A stretch of 38,094 bases of DNA, taken from the IMG/VR virus record IMGVR_UViG_3300037827_000203, positions 1-38,094 of that record, one strand, 5' to 3'. How positions within the stretch are numbered: the first letter of the stretch is position 1; every line of letters starts with the position of its first letter. Both the position numbers and the translations under genes were made by a program. Of this stretch, positions 6,709-13,297 are shown one piece after another. The stretch is from a virus. The notes below the pieces were generated by a model, which saw nothing but the letters and a program-made list of their open reading frames with translations, was not told the DNA's origin and did no database searches.

Positions 6709-8348
6709 CAGTATCCGGTTAGACCAACGCTACGCTCCTTGAAGTCTGCCGCTCGCTGACGCAACCGTTGGTTCACATCCTTGAAGCGAACGTATTGATA
6801 GAGCTGGGGCGAGTAAGAAACTGTGTCGATCACATCAACATCCACACGCTTTCCTCGGTAGTAAGATACGTATTCATGTCTAAAAAGTCCATGTGAATTA
6901 TGAAGCCAGAAGTTTCCGTTACGAACAATCGGTTCGAGCGCTTCGATGCGAATATCCTTCGCGTTGGCACGAGTGTCCTTCGGAAGCTCTTTGAAGATTA
7001 GCGGTTTCTTTTGCTTGTGGTTCAGCTCCTCCAGGTAAAACTTGAGGATGATTTGCGCCGCAACCGTTTCCAGCCAGACCTCGCGAATTCCCCATAATCC
7101 CGCGATATGGTAAAGCTCCGAGCACATCTCCGAGTAGGAACACGATTTCGCCCATTCGTGCATCAGGTAGAAGTTGTCAGTGTCGGTGTCGAGGCCGGTA
7201 ATCGTTATCGCGTGCTTGCATCGTCCTTTTTGCCCCGCGTGGTTCGGGTCAACAATCATGCGGAGCTGTAAAGCTCCGGCTGGAATATCCTCAAGCACTC
7301 TGCCGTCGCGCACCTCGTGCTCAAGGAATAGGAAGTTCGCGGGATCGTCCAGCGGCAGGCTTGGGTCCGAGGCCTTGAACCGATACTCACGCAACCACTC
7401 AGGGCGGAATACTGTGTCGCCTTCGAGAATCGGCAGATTGAGGAATTGGTGGCTGTAATCGTAGTCACCCATCCTCTTGCGCTGGTAGGCCAGTTTCTCC
7501 ATCGGCCACTCTTCTGGAAACAGCGCAATGCCAGCAGGGTGTTCATCGCAGCATCCTCCTTCAGCTGAGTGGGACTCTATAGCGAAAGTCTTGTCATTCT
7601 CGCGTATCCACCCGTCAAGGTCAGCGACTGACCAACGATTCCCATCAACCACGTTATCGCCGTCGCCGATGACGCCTCCCAGCATCCTGTGGTATCGGAT
7701 GGTGGCTTCCGCAACAGCCTCGGACTGCTGAGCTTCCAAGCCAAATAGATCATCTTCAATCGCTCTAGCAGGGTGAAGCCCTGTGACGGCCTGTCCCACT
7801 CCGCGATAATGATACGTACCTTCCTTTCTGATTTCTGAGACATGCGAGCTCCTCCTGTGAATCTTAATTTCGTTGTTCCAGGTCGTTGTGCCGTCTGGGA
7901 TAATCTCGGGGAATATCCAGCGGAACAGGTCGTTGTTCTGGTAGTGATGGTCAATGAGCGTGCCGTTGAGAACTGTATTCTTCTCGGTCTCGGCGATCAA
8001 TAGCGTTGAAGTGTCGCGGTCGTGGGCGTAGCGCATCCAGCGAATCCAGGCGTCATCGTAGCCCGCCTGCCGCATCAGCTCCTCGTCCATCGGAGTGAAG
8101 GGCAAGGCCCACCACATCGGCAAGCCTTCGGCTACCAGAGTTGTTTTGTAATGCCAGCGAGGAAGTTCTAGTACTAGACGCAGGTGTTCTCTTTCGAGCG
8201 AGCGGCAAATCTTGTCATGCAAGCGAGAGAGTTTGTTGCGCTTGAGCGTGAAGCTGATGAAGAAAGCCAGAGAACCTAGCGAGTTCAGCCGTATCGCAGC
8301 CTGGTCAAGCTCTGGCTCGCCGTTTAGGGGGATGGGACGCCAAATCAT
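6708..8348 (-). CDS. terL: Large terminase subunit (packaging ATPase and nuclease)
   Basis: The 546-residue product has both halves of a terminase motor. The ATPase has a deviant Walker A, PRWHYKTTL, at about residues 63-71, with the KTT typical of TerL. A Walker B-like AIEDDL lies near residue 200. The RNase H-like nuclease shows its acidic triad: D in MIVDPN (about 370), E in WLETVAAQ (about 437) and D in DVIDTVSYSPQ (about 505). TerL cuts concatemeric DNA and drives it into the procapsid. The ATG overlaps the stop of the GroES-like gene (TGATG), so these two products are translationally coupled. The portal gene follows directly. Confidence 0.93.
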   Translation of the reverse strand: MIWRPIPLNGEPELDQAAIRLNSLGSLAFFISFTLKRNKLSRLHDKICRSLEREHLRLVLELPRWHYKTTLVAEGLPMWWALPFTPMDEELMRQAGYDDAWIRWMRYAHDRDTSTLLIAETEKNTVLNGTLIDHHYQNNDLFRWIFPEIIPDGTTTWNNEIKIHRRSSHVSEIRKEGTYHYRGVGQAVTGLHPARAIEDDLFGLEAQQSEAVAEATIRYHRMLGGVIGDGDNVVDGNRWSVADLDGWIRENDKTFAIESHSAEGGCCDEHPAGIALFPEEWPMEKLAYQRKRMGDYDYSHQFLNLPILEGDTVFRPEWLREYRFKASDPSLPLDDPANFLFLEHEVRDGRVLEDIPAGALQLRMIVDPNHAGQKGRCKHAITITGLDTDTDNFYLMHEWAKSCSYSEMCSELYHIAGLWGIREVWLETVAAQIILKFYLEELNHKQKKPLIFKELPKDTRANAKDIRIEALEPIVRNGNFWLHNSHGLFRHEYVSYYRGKRVDVDVIDTVSYSPQLYQYVRFKDVNQRLRQRAADFKERSVGLTGY

Positions 8349-8896
8349 CAGCCGCCGACATTGAATTGCTGCTTGCTCACACGGCGAAGTTCCATGTGGC
8401 CCGAGACGCGAGCGATGATTTCCTTGTCCTTGAGCATCCGCACGACGATGCTGATTTCGCGGCCTTGCTCATCCGAGCCTTTCAGGTCCATCACTTCTCC
8501 GCAGAAACTTGGGTACATCACAGAATCTCCGCGCTTTAGTTGCGGGCTTACATCGGAACCTACACTTACGATGCGTCCGGTTGTCGGGCGGCGCTGCGAC
8601 GACTGCGGTATCTCAAGAAGAACTCCCTTGCCGCCACAGTCAGGACACTTAACGTATAGGGAGCCATCGCAATCCTTGCATACAATCTCGGGGTTGAGAC
8701 GAGACCGGCCATTGGCGCAAGACTTACATGATAGCTTGCCCGTTTCGTTACAGGCGTCGCATTCATAGCCGCTCCTAAAAGAATCCTCTAAGACGAGGAT
8801 TTTGTCCCACATTGCCTCAAATCCAACAGGTCCAGCGTGATAGATATTTCCTTTCCTGTCATCGGTTGTGTTGAAGAGCGCCTCGGCCACACTCAC
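8348..8896 (-). CDS. GroES-like co-chaperonin with a DnaJ-type zinc finger in place of the mobile loop
   Basis: The 182-residue product reads as two families merged. Residues 30-41 (WDKILVLEDSFR) match the first strand of GroES, and residues 104-166 match the rest of the GroES barrel: TGRIVSVG, LKRGDSVMYPSFCGEV, then a strand ending KDKEIIARVSG like the E-DILA end of GroES. Between them, residues 46-87 hold four CxxC pairs (46/49, 57/60, 73/76, 84/87), several followed by the G residues of CxxCxGxG, as in the DnaJ zinc finger. The VLL at 92-94, just after the last pair, could replace the GroES IVL that binds GroEL. The start is a GTG overlapping the upstream stop. It lies between TerS-like and TerL genes, suggesting a role in folding virion or packaging proteins. 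Confidence 0.82.
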   Translation of the reverse strand: MSVAEALFNTTDDRKGNIYHAGPVGFEAMWDKILVLEDSFRSGYECDACNETGKLSCKSCANGRSRLNPEIVCKDCDGSLYVKCPDCGGKGVLLEIPQSSQRRPTTGRIVSVGSDVSPQLKRGDSVMYPSFCGEVMDLKGSDEQGREISIVVRMLKDKEIIARVSGHMELRRVSKQQFNVGG

Positions 8897-9255
8897 TGAA
8901 TCACCTCTCCCTCCACTTCAATCGCAGGCTTTGCTGGCAACAAGCGTTGGATAACCTTTTGCGCGGCTTCGCGGTCGCCGTCCGTCAGCGAATGATTGAC
9001 CTCACCGGTTATCTCAATCTGTTGCGCTGGTTTGCCGTACATGAACTCCATGCAGACTTTCCAGACGCCGAATACTACTTTCGGGTCATCGCAGCTCATA
9101 AGCCTGTTTGCCGTTGCGATCGGATCGTTGCGGTTAAAGATGGCGTTTACAACTTCCAGGACGCCAGCATTGATGCGGTTCTTAGCGCCTCGCTTGCGGC
9201 CGGCACCAGGTCTTTTGCCGCCACGAGGCTTGTTTGATTGAGGCTGAATGTTCAT
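8893..9255 (-). CDS. Small terminase-like DNA-binding protein
   Basis: The 120-residue product opens with a basic GGKRPGAGRKRGAKN segment, widespread at the start of phage small terminase and related DNA-binding proteins. Two helical regions follow, with a YGKPAQQIEITGE motif near residue 80 that is typical of the same group. Small terminases recognise the packaging site and load TerL. The gene is the first of the packaging operon. Its promoter lies at 9271-9299 and its stop overlaps the GTG start of the next gene. The identification rests on motifs and position; the group is loosely defined, so it is not certain that it forms a terminase ring. Confidence 0.75.
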   Translation of the reverse strand: MNIQPQSNKPRGGKRPGAGRKRGAKNRINAGVLEVVNAIFNRNDPIATANRLMSCDDPKVVFGVWKVCMEFMYGKPAQQIEITGEVNHSLTDGDREAAQKVIQRLLPAKPAIEVEGEVIQ

Positions 9256-9270
9256 CTTAATTCAAAACGG

Positions 9271-9299
9271 AGTATCCTATATTGCAATCAAATTATCAA
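9271..9299 (-). promoter_or_regulatory. Promoter of the packaging operon
   Basis: On the minus strand TTGATA (9294-9299) is followed after 17 bases by GATACT (9271-9276). The predicted start is near 9264, giving a leader of about 9 nt. The target duplication of the insertion sequence ends only 3 bases upstream of the -35 box, so the IS landed right behind this promoter without destroying it. Confidence 0.68.
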
Positions 9300-9302
9300 C
9301 GG

Positions 9303-9310
9303 ACCTTTTC
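9303..9310. repeat. Left copy of the IS target site duplication
   Basis: ACCTTTTC directly abuts the left inverted repeat and is repeated exactly at 11071-11078, on the other side of the element. An 8-bp duplication is the length usual for the IS1595 family. Confidence 0.92.
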
Positions 9311-9332
9311 GGGAATTATATAGTTTAGTCCC
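9311..9332 (+). repeat. Left terminal inverted repeat of the IS
   Basis: It starts GGGAATTATATAG and ends TCCC. The outer 13 bases match the complement of the right end perfectly, and 19 of the 22 match in all. Confidence 0.9.
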
Positions 9333-9342
9333 TTGATTCTCA

Positions 9343-9507
9343 TTATTTCTTAGCCTTGGCTGCACGCTTATTCCTACGGATTCTACGCTTTGCGGCCTTC
9401 GTCTTCGGTTCAGGACGATACGCGAGCACAAGGTCTGTGATTGTATCGAAAGATTTCATACGCTTAATTTCATATTCAAGCAATTCGTCTGTGCTTAGTT
9501 TGCTCAT
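9343..9507 (-). CDS. Small basic IS passenger protein
   Basis: The 54-residue product starts at an ATG overlapping the transposase stop by 4 nt (ATGA). It has an acidic helix at the start (STDELLEYEIKRM) and a very basic C-terminal half rich in lysine, arginine and alanine (from about residue 36), so it probably binds nucleic acid. The coupling to the transposase makes equal, linked synthesis likely, and a helper or regulator of transposition is possible. I do not recognise the family. It ends 11 bases before the left inverted repeat. Confidence 0.72.
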   Translation of the reverse strand: MSKLSTDELLEYEIKRMKSFDTITDLVLAYRPEPKTKAAKRRIRRNKRAAKAKK

Positions 9508-10421
9508 GACGTTAGCCTGCTAAAAGTGAGGCGCTTGCCTGCTACGGCATCCACAAAGCTATCTAGGCGCTCTGTGGTGTGTCGGGCGACGTTCCCTTGA
9601 TTCAGCCGGAAAGTAAACTCGTCAACGTAGCGGCCCATATGCTTCTTGGCCGCGTGGTGATAGACGCCGTGCATTCCGCGCTTCATAACGGCCCAAACGG
9701 ACTCAATCGAGTTCGTGTGAACATCACCGCGAACGTACTCGCCAGTGACGTGCTTGACGGAATCGTGCTGGAAACCTTCTTTCGGGAGCGCGGTATAGCT
9801 TCCGTAATCATCGGACAAGATACGGGAGCCGGGCGCTACGTTCTCATGGATTGCGCCACGTAGAGCCAATCCGCCAGTGCTCGCTACAATCTTGGCGACG
9901 GTGTTCCCGCCGCGTTGACGCATCCCAACTACGATAGTTTTCTCTGACCGTTCCCTTGGTTTGTGGATGCGATCGTACATGTGGCGATTGTTTTCCTCGC
10001 CGCCAAAGAACGTCTCATCCACTTCGATAGTGCCTTGGAGCATTGCCAGTTTGGTGCCGCAAGCCTCGCGCAACCTATGAAGCACGAACCATGCAGACTT
10101 CTGTGTAATGCCGATTTCTTTGCCGAGTTGAAGCGAGCTAATTCCCTTGCGGGCAGTCACAAGCAAATACATGGCATAGAGCCACTTATGGAGCGGTACG
10201 TGACTGCGCTCAAAGATAGTACCTGTGCGAACGGTAAAGTCTAGTTTGCAGGCATTGCAGCGATAGAAGCCATCTTTGCGTGTTGTGATGCGCTCTTTGC
10301 TCTTGCACTCAGGACAAGTAACGCCATCCTTCCAGAGCCGCCCTTCAAGGTACTTGCGAGCGGATGGTTCATCGGGAAACAGTTCAAAGAGTTTGAAGGT
10401 GCTGATGGTTGAACGGCTCAT
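9504..10421 (-). CDS. IS1595-family (ISXO2-like) transposase
   Basis: The 305-residue product has the domains expected in order. An N-terminal zinc ribbon uses C36, C39, C55 and C58 (CPEC and CNAC). A helix-turn-helix lies near residues 93-118. An RNase H-fold catalytic core carries the first acid in EVDETFFGG (D135), the second in LSDDYGSY (D204 or D205), and a final HTNSIESVW motif (N237/E240) followed by KRG, as in the DDE/DDN-type catalytic cores of this family. It ends with the usual aromatic-rich helices. The length is normal and no frameshift is seen. The enzyme cuts at the inverted repeats and leaves 8-bp duplications, which fits the observed ends. Confidence 0.95.
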   Translation of the reverse strand: MSRSTISTFKLFELFPDEPSARKYLEGRLWKDGVTCPECKSKERITTRKDGFYRCNACKLDFTVRTGTIFERSHVPLHKWLYAMYLLVTARKGISSLQLGKEIGITQKSAWFVLHRLREACGTKLAMLQGTIEVDETFFGGEENNRHMYDRIHKPRERSEKTIVVGMRQRGGNTVAKIVASTGGLALRGAIHENVAPGSRILSDDYGSYTALPKEGFQHDSVKHVTGEYVRGDVHTNSIESVWAVMKRGMHGVYHHAAKKHMGRYVDEFTFRLNQGNVARHTTERLDSFVDAVAGKRLTFSRLTS

Positions 10422-10615
10422 GCGGCCGCCTCAGCCAGAACACGACGCGCTGTTGCCATCGCACCCTGAACACGTCCGGTAGAAACATTTTCCGTATCAC
10501 AAAGTTCTTCTATGGCCTCATATAGATTCCGCAGCGCGGCAATTTGTACATTCTTCTGTCGTAACTGCTTTAGTGGAATTCGGTTATTATTTAGGCGTTT
10601 CATGGGACGTATCAT
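10418..10615 (-). CDS. Small helical IS passenger protein
   Basis: The 65-residue product is predicted to be two amphipathic helices with a basic N-terminus (MKRLNNNRIPLKQLRQK) and an acidic middle. I do not recognise it. The ATG at 10615 overlaps the stop of the upstream passenger gene (ATGA), and its own stop overlaps the transposase start. An internal ATG at residue 5 would also be possible. The fixed coupling in front of the transposase suggests a regulator of transposition or a DNA-end binding partner, but this is inference from position. Confidence 0.68.
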   Translation of the reverse strand: MIRPMKRLNNNRIPLKQLRQKNVQIAALRNLYEAIEELCDTENVSTGRVQGAMATARRVLAEAAA

Positions 10616-10929
10616 TGTCCGTCACCATTGGAATAAAACCCCAAAAGAGAGTGGAAAAATAGTCCTTCCTTCGGCGCGCCTGATACGGAATCTTCACTCG
10701 CCTCGCAACGAAGCAGGAAAGCACGACACGCCTGCCACCGCTTTGTCGTGTCTGATTGCCGTTTGCACTGAATCTCGTTTGGTTCACCTTCTGTAGCGAG
10801 GTCTATTTCAAATTGAACACGGAACGCTAGGTCGCCAATCGTCTTGTGTTGCCCAATCAAGTCAATCCCGCCAATGAAAGCTGGGAGAGCCTTGAGTGCT
10901 TCTTCGAAACTTTTGAATGGTATCGCCAT
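10612..10929 (-). CDS. First passenger gene of the IS, unknown function
   Basis: The 105-residue product has no recognisable domain. A central segment reads FRVQFEIDLATEGEPNEIQC, perhaps part of a small alpha/beta fold, and there is no membrane segment. The chosen start at 10929 has GGAGG eight bases upstream. The next ATG up, at 10944, coincides with the predicted transcription start, so it would be leaderless. It is the first gene behind the IS promoter and is coupled to the following gene by a 4-nt overlap. It could be cargo that benefits the host or phage rather than the element, but nothing in the sequence indicates which. Confidence 0.66.
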   Translation of the reverse strand: MAIPFKSFEEALKALPAFIGGIDLIGQHKTIGDLAFRVQFEIDLATEGEPNEIQCKRQSDTTKRWQACRAFLLRCEASEDSVSGAPKEGLFFHSLLGFYSNGDGQ

Positions 10930-10951
10930 TTGTATTACCTCCATGCTTCAC

Positions 10952-10980
10952 ATTGTACATAACTCCCTTGCGGTAGTCAA
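10952..10980 (-). promoter_or_regulatory. Internal promoter of the IS
   Basis: On the minus strand TTGACT (10975-10980) is followed after 17 bases by TACAAT (10952-10957). The start is predicted near 10944, so the mRNA leader contains just the GGAGG of the first passenger gene. It lies 68 bases inside the right inverted repeat and drives the passenger genes and the transposase. No terminator is seen at the other end, so it may also feed the packaging operon. Confidence 0.72.
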
Positions 10981-11040
10981 GTACATTCTGCGAAACAGGC
11001 AAAGGTTTTTAACGCAAACAAAGCACTTAAAGTCCTGTGT

Positions 11041-11289
11041 TTACTTGCGGGAGTTATCTATATAATTCCCACCTTTTCCGCTTCCCCTCAAATGAGGCAG
11101 TTGAACGGGTTGCTGCATTCCTATGATACTGGCCGAGAGAATCACGCCGCATGAAGCACACCACACCAGACCAAGGATTACACCGTTGTTCGCTGGCAAT
11201 GTCTTGCTGCAAATGGACATCGGATCGGCATCGCAGGCAGCGCATTTCGGACTCTCGTGAATCTTTGGAGCTTCTCCGTTCTCAGACAT
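11041..11289 (-). CDS. Small zinc-binding-like phage protein with its 3' end replaced by the IS
   Basis: The 82-residue product has two CxxC pairs (CAAC and CASC) flanking a hydrophobic stretch, so a small zinc ribbon is likely. The ATG at 11289 lies inside the 3' end of the upstream gene. The last nine residues (GNYIDNSRK) are encoded by the right inverted repeat of the IS. Without the element the frame would read on as PLII and stop, giving about 77 residues. So the insertion altered only the last residues and probably left the protein working. Function unknown. Confidence 0.72.
   Translation of the reverse strand: MSENGEAPKIHESPKCAACDADPMSICSKTLPANNGVILGLVWCASCGVILSASIIGMQQPVQLPHLRGSGKGGNYIDNSRK
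11049..11070 (-). repeat. Right terminal inverted repeat of the IS
   Basis: Read on the minus strand it begins GGGAATTATATAG and ends TCCC, matching the left end over the outer 13 bases exactly. It doubles as coding sequence for the end of the preceding small gene. Confidence 0.9.
11071..11078. repeat. Right copy of the IS target site duplication
   Basis: ACCTTTTC abuts the right inverted repeat and is identical to 9303-9310. It lies inside the coding sequence of the small zinc-binding-like gene. Confidence 0.92.
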
Positions 11290-11722
11290 CAGATTCCTCC
11301 GTTTTGCTCGCCCGCGATTTGGAATTTGATCTTAAGCGGGCCATTGAATCTTGAAGTTTCTGCCAGCACGCATCGCACAGAGGCGTGTATCTGTAGCGCA
11401 TTCTCAAATGCGTTGTTGTTGGCCGACTCCCGCAGCAGAAACACTTATAACCTTCGCACCCATGCACGGCAGCGGGCGTGTCCTCTGGCATTTCCGCGTC
11501 AACCTCTACGACACCAGAAGTTGCCCTGCGCCGCTCCAGTGCAGAGGCTTGGGAGGGATGGATTAGCTTTCCACTCTCTTGCAGCGCCGCGATTACCTTG
11601 TCGGCGTAGGGATCGCAGCCACAGAACGGCCAATCGCATTCCTGTGGGTCGTTAGCTCCCGTGTTTGAATGGCGTGCGGCACAGACTACTTCGCGTCCCT
11701 GCAGTGCTTTTTCAATAGTCAC
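11282..11722 (-). CDS. Cysteine-rich hypothetical phage protein
   Basis: The 146-residue product starts at a GTG with AGGAG seven bases upstream. Near residue 30 it has a CDWPFCGCDP segment, and near residue 95 a cluster (CFCC, then CDAC) that looks like a zinc ribbon. The middle is acidic and proline-containing, and the C-terminus is basic and serine-rich. Family not recognised. It is one of a series of small zinc-binding-type proteins in this operon. The C-terminal codons lie in a 32-bp palindromic repeat (11310-11341) that recurs at 14596. Confidence 0.68.
   Translation of the reverse strand: MTIEKALQGREVVCAARHSNTGANDPQECDWPFCGCDPYADKVIAALQESGKLIHPSQASALERRRATSGVVEVDAEMPEDTPAAVHGCEGYKCFCCGSRPTTTHLRMRYRYTPLCDACWQKLQDSMARLRSNSKSRASKTEESDV
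11310..11341. repeat. Copy of a 32-bp palindromic dispersed repeat
   Basis: The unit has GCCCGC and GCGGGC arms and the inner block GATCTTAAGCGGGC. It matches 14596-14627 at identical spacing, with few changes, and a diverged copy lies in the opposite direction at 13266-13292. Confidence 0.7.
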
Positions 11723-11732
11723 GTTTCCACTC

Positions 11733-11828
11733 CTAGTGCTTCGAAGCGTCAATCCCAATCAAAACCATCACGCCAACCGTTGCCACCACGCCAGCTACAA
11801 ATCCTACGATAAACCACCAGATGCTCAT
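11733..11828 (-). CDS. Tiny single-pass membrane protein
   Basis: The frame encodes 31 residues, nearly all one transmembrane helix (MSIWWFIVGFVAGVVATVGV), with a short charged tail. The ATG is preceded by GAGAGG five bases upstream, and it ends 10 bases before the next gene, whose ribosome site it overlaps. The length and charge pattern fit the many tiny membrane proteins of phage accessory operons. Function unknown. Confidence 0.65.
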   Translation of the reverse strand: MSIWWFIVGFVAGVVATVGVMVLIGIDASKH

Positions 11829-11836
11829 GTTGCCTC

Positions 11837-12226
11837 TCATTTTTCGTTGCGGCCCAAATACGCTGTGAACTGTTCTAACGCTTTCTGGCGGCACTCCTGC
11901 TCCAGATTGTCGCTCGCTGGCCCGCTGCCATCAGCGGATGGGGGCTGCGGGGCGGCGGGGCGTGCCATTAGGTCAACAGGCGAGCAGGTGCAATCAGGAA
12001 TAGGTAGGTTGCAGACCGCACATGTTACATCGCAGGGAGGGGCTTCTTGGCTGACGGAGGCATGGGATAAACTTTCCTCGATCCACATCATTGGGATATG
12101 TTCAAGGCGATATCGCCACACCCGGTCGTTTTCGTCATAAAGGCCATAAAGAAGCTTAACGTTTCTCCCGTGATTCCTTGAGAACACTTCGGTGCCATTC
12201 TCAAACTTTCGCTTCGGTTTTCTCAT
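11837..12226 (-). CDS. Hypothetical phage protein with a cysteine cluster
   Basis: The 129-residue product begins MRKPKRKFENGTEVFSRNHG at an ATG with AAAGGA upstream. Its first half looks like a small beta barrel with tyrosine- and tryptophan-rich strands. A CAVCNLPIPDCTC cluster near residue 68 may bind zinc. It is followed by a proline- and alanine-rich linker and a C-terminal helix. It lies between the tiny membrane protein and the 68-residue gene, overlapping the latter by 26 bases. Not recognised. Confidence 0.65.
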   Translation of the reverse strand: MRKPKRKFENGTEVFSRNHGRNVKLLYGLYDENDRVWRYRLEHIPMMWIEESLSHASVSQEAPPCDVTCAVCNLPIPDCTCSPVDLMARPAAPQPPSADGSGPASDNLEQECRQKALEQFTAYLGRNEK

Positions 12227-12407
12227 TTCTCGTCCTTTCAAAGTCGTGCGGTTTCTGCGCGGCGCGTTGGCAAATGTAACACGCATGGAGACAGCCGCCG
12301 TTATGTCTAAGCAAAGTAAACTCCGCAGCAAGCAGCCAGTTCCATTTCCGTCGCTCGTAAAATCGAATCAAAGATTTGACCTCCCTAGCCACTTCTGCAT
12401 CGCTCAC
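12201..12407 (-). CDS. Small hypothetical phage protein
   Basis: The 68-residue product has an N-terminal helix followed by a tryptophan-rich segment (FYERRKWNWLLAAEFTLLRH) and a CLHACYIC cluster, which may be a zinc or redox site. The ATG overlaps the stop of the upstream gene by 4 nt (ATGA), which fixes the start. It overlaps its downstream neighbour by 26 bases. I do not recognise it. Confidence 0.62.
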   Translation of the reverse strand: MSDAEVAREVKSLIRFYERRKWNWLLAAEFTLLRHNGGCLHACYICQRAAQKPHDFERTRNEKTEAKV

Positions 12408-13081
12408 TTCCCCTCCTTCTGCGCGGGCCAGTGGGATGCGAGGAGGGCGCGAAGTTCCTTAACGGCTGGCGGAGCATCTATTTCCCATTTGTCTGCCCAC
12501 CCCTCCAGCTTCTCTCGCAGCTCCCGCTCCCGCACATAGATGAAATTCAACACGGCTGCGTATATGTCCTCTTCTAAATCCTCATGTTCATCACGAAGTC
12601 GCGCTGCTGTGTACCGAATGCACGCGCGTAGTTGCGCCTCCAGCCCATCTTCGGCTGGCTTGGCTGCTGAGGCAGGCTGTGCAGGTGCGGGCCACAAGTG
12701 TTCGCTGATGGTCGTGTTAGCGAGCTGGTCAAACATTTTGAACGGTTCGTATTTGAGAGTTTCGCGCAGCGCATAGGCATCTACTTCGCGGCAGAGTCGC
12801 AGAGCGTTCTCGTCCGTGAATGTCACCCAGCGGAATCTGTATTCGCAGAATCCTAGGCACAGTAGGCCCTTCTCAATCAACCATGCGTTCTCGTCCCGCT
12901 GCTCCGCTGGCACTTCTTGGGGCTGCGCGGCCTGCGCTACAGAGGCGACGTGAGCGCGATATTGCGGCCTGCTGAGTCCAAGTTCTTTGCCTAGTCCACA
13001 TTCACAGTGACCTGTGCGATTCTCATTGTCTGTGGCCCATTCTTGCCACTCATGCCCGCTACTCTGTGCTGGCTGGGTCAT
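12404..13081 (-). CDS. Hypothetical phage protein with a zinc-ribbon-like start
   Basis: The 225-residue product opens with a HEWQEWATDNENRTGHCECG segment, then a proline/alanine-rich linker, a mixed alpha/beta middle (residues 60-130) and a long helical C-terminal half with acidic stretches. No enzyme motif is visible. It starts at an ATG preceded by GGAGGAA, 3 bases after the end of the 42-residue zinc-ribbon gene, and is coupled to the next gene by a 4-nt overlap. The modular, linker-rich build suggests an adaptor or virion-associated protein. That is only a guess. Confidence 0.68.
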   Translation of the reverse strand: MTQPAQSSGHEWQEWATDNENRTGHCECGLGKELGLSRPQYRAHVASVAQAAQPQEVPAEQRDENAWLIEKGLLCLGFCEYRFRWVTFTDENALRLCREVDAYALRETLKYEPFKMFDQLANTTISEHLWPAPAQPASAAKPAEDGLEAQLRACIRYTAARLRDEHEDLEEDIYAAVLNFIYVRERELREKLEGWADKWEIDAPPAVKELRALLASHWPAQKEGK

Positions 13082-13084
13082 GGG

Positions 13085-13213
13085 CTATTCCTCCTCATCA
13101 TCAGTCCAGCGGCATCCGCAATTGATGCAGTGATGCTGGCCTTCGTGATCTATTTTGCGGTCGCACGGAGCGCCGCATTGCGGGCAAGAACTATCGGGGC
13201 AAAGTCCGCTCAT
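13085..13213 (-). CDS. 42-residue zinc-ribbon protein
   Basis: The frame encodes 42 residues with four likely zinc ligands in two knuckles (CPQC then CINC), plus extra cysteines around them, and an acidic tail of DDEEE. The ATG is preceded by a near-perfect ribosome site (TAGGAGGTGA). Very small zinc ribbons of this type are frequent in phage operons and may act as transcription or nuclease adaptors. The real function is unknown. Confidence 0.78.
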   Translation of the reverse strand: MSGLCPDSSCPQCGAPCDRKIDHEGQHHCINCGCRWTDDEEE

Positions 13214-13265
13214 TTTTCACCTCCTACCGTCCGGCCAAAAGTTCAAGTCCAAGTCAACTGCTTTG

Positions 13266-13292
13266 CGCTTAAGAGCAAAATTCCAGTTCGCG
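13266..13292. repeat. Diverged, inverted copy of the dispersed repeat
   Basis: It shares CTTAAGA, CAAAATTCCAG and TTCGCG with the copies at 11310 and 14596, but lies on the opposite strand and has one extra base. It overlaps a short palindrome with TTTGC and GCAAA arms. It lies in the 84-base gap between two genes, where no gene was seen. Confidence 0.5.
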
Positions 13293-13297
13293 CAACT

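Larger units (their letters stand above)
9311..11070 (-). mobile_element. Complete IS1595-family insertion sequence with three passenger genes
   Basis: The 1760-bp element is bounded by 22-bp imperfect inverted repeats that begin GGGAATTATATAG and end in TCCC, flanked by a perfect 8-bp duplication. Inside, one leftward operon runs promoter, 105-residue gene, 65-residue gene, transposase and 54-residue gene, each pair joined by a 4-nt overlap. The ends, the duplication and the transposase family agree. IS1595 elements with passenger genes are known, but I do not recognise these cargo proteins. The near-perfect TIRs and intact frames indicate that the element is young and probably active. Confidence 0.93.

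Noticed and set aside
13230-13262. TTGACT near 13253 as a promoter for the 42-residue zinc-ribbon gene
   Set aside because: No acceptable -10 box lies 16 to 18 bases downstream.
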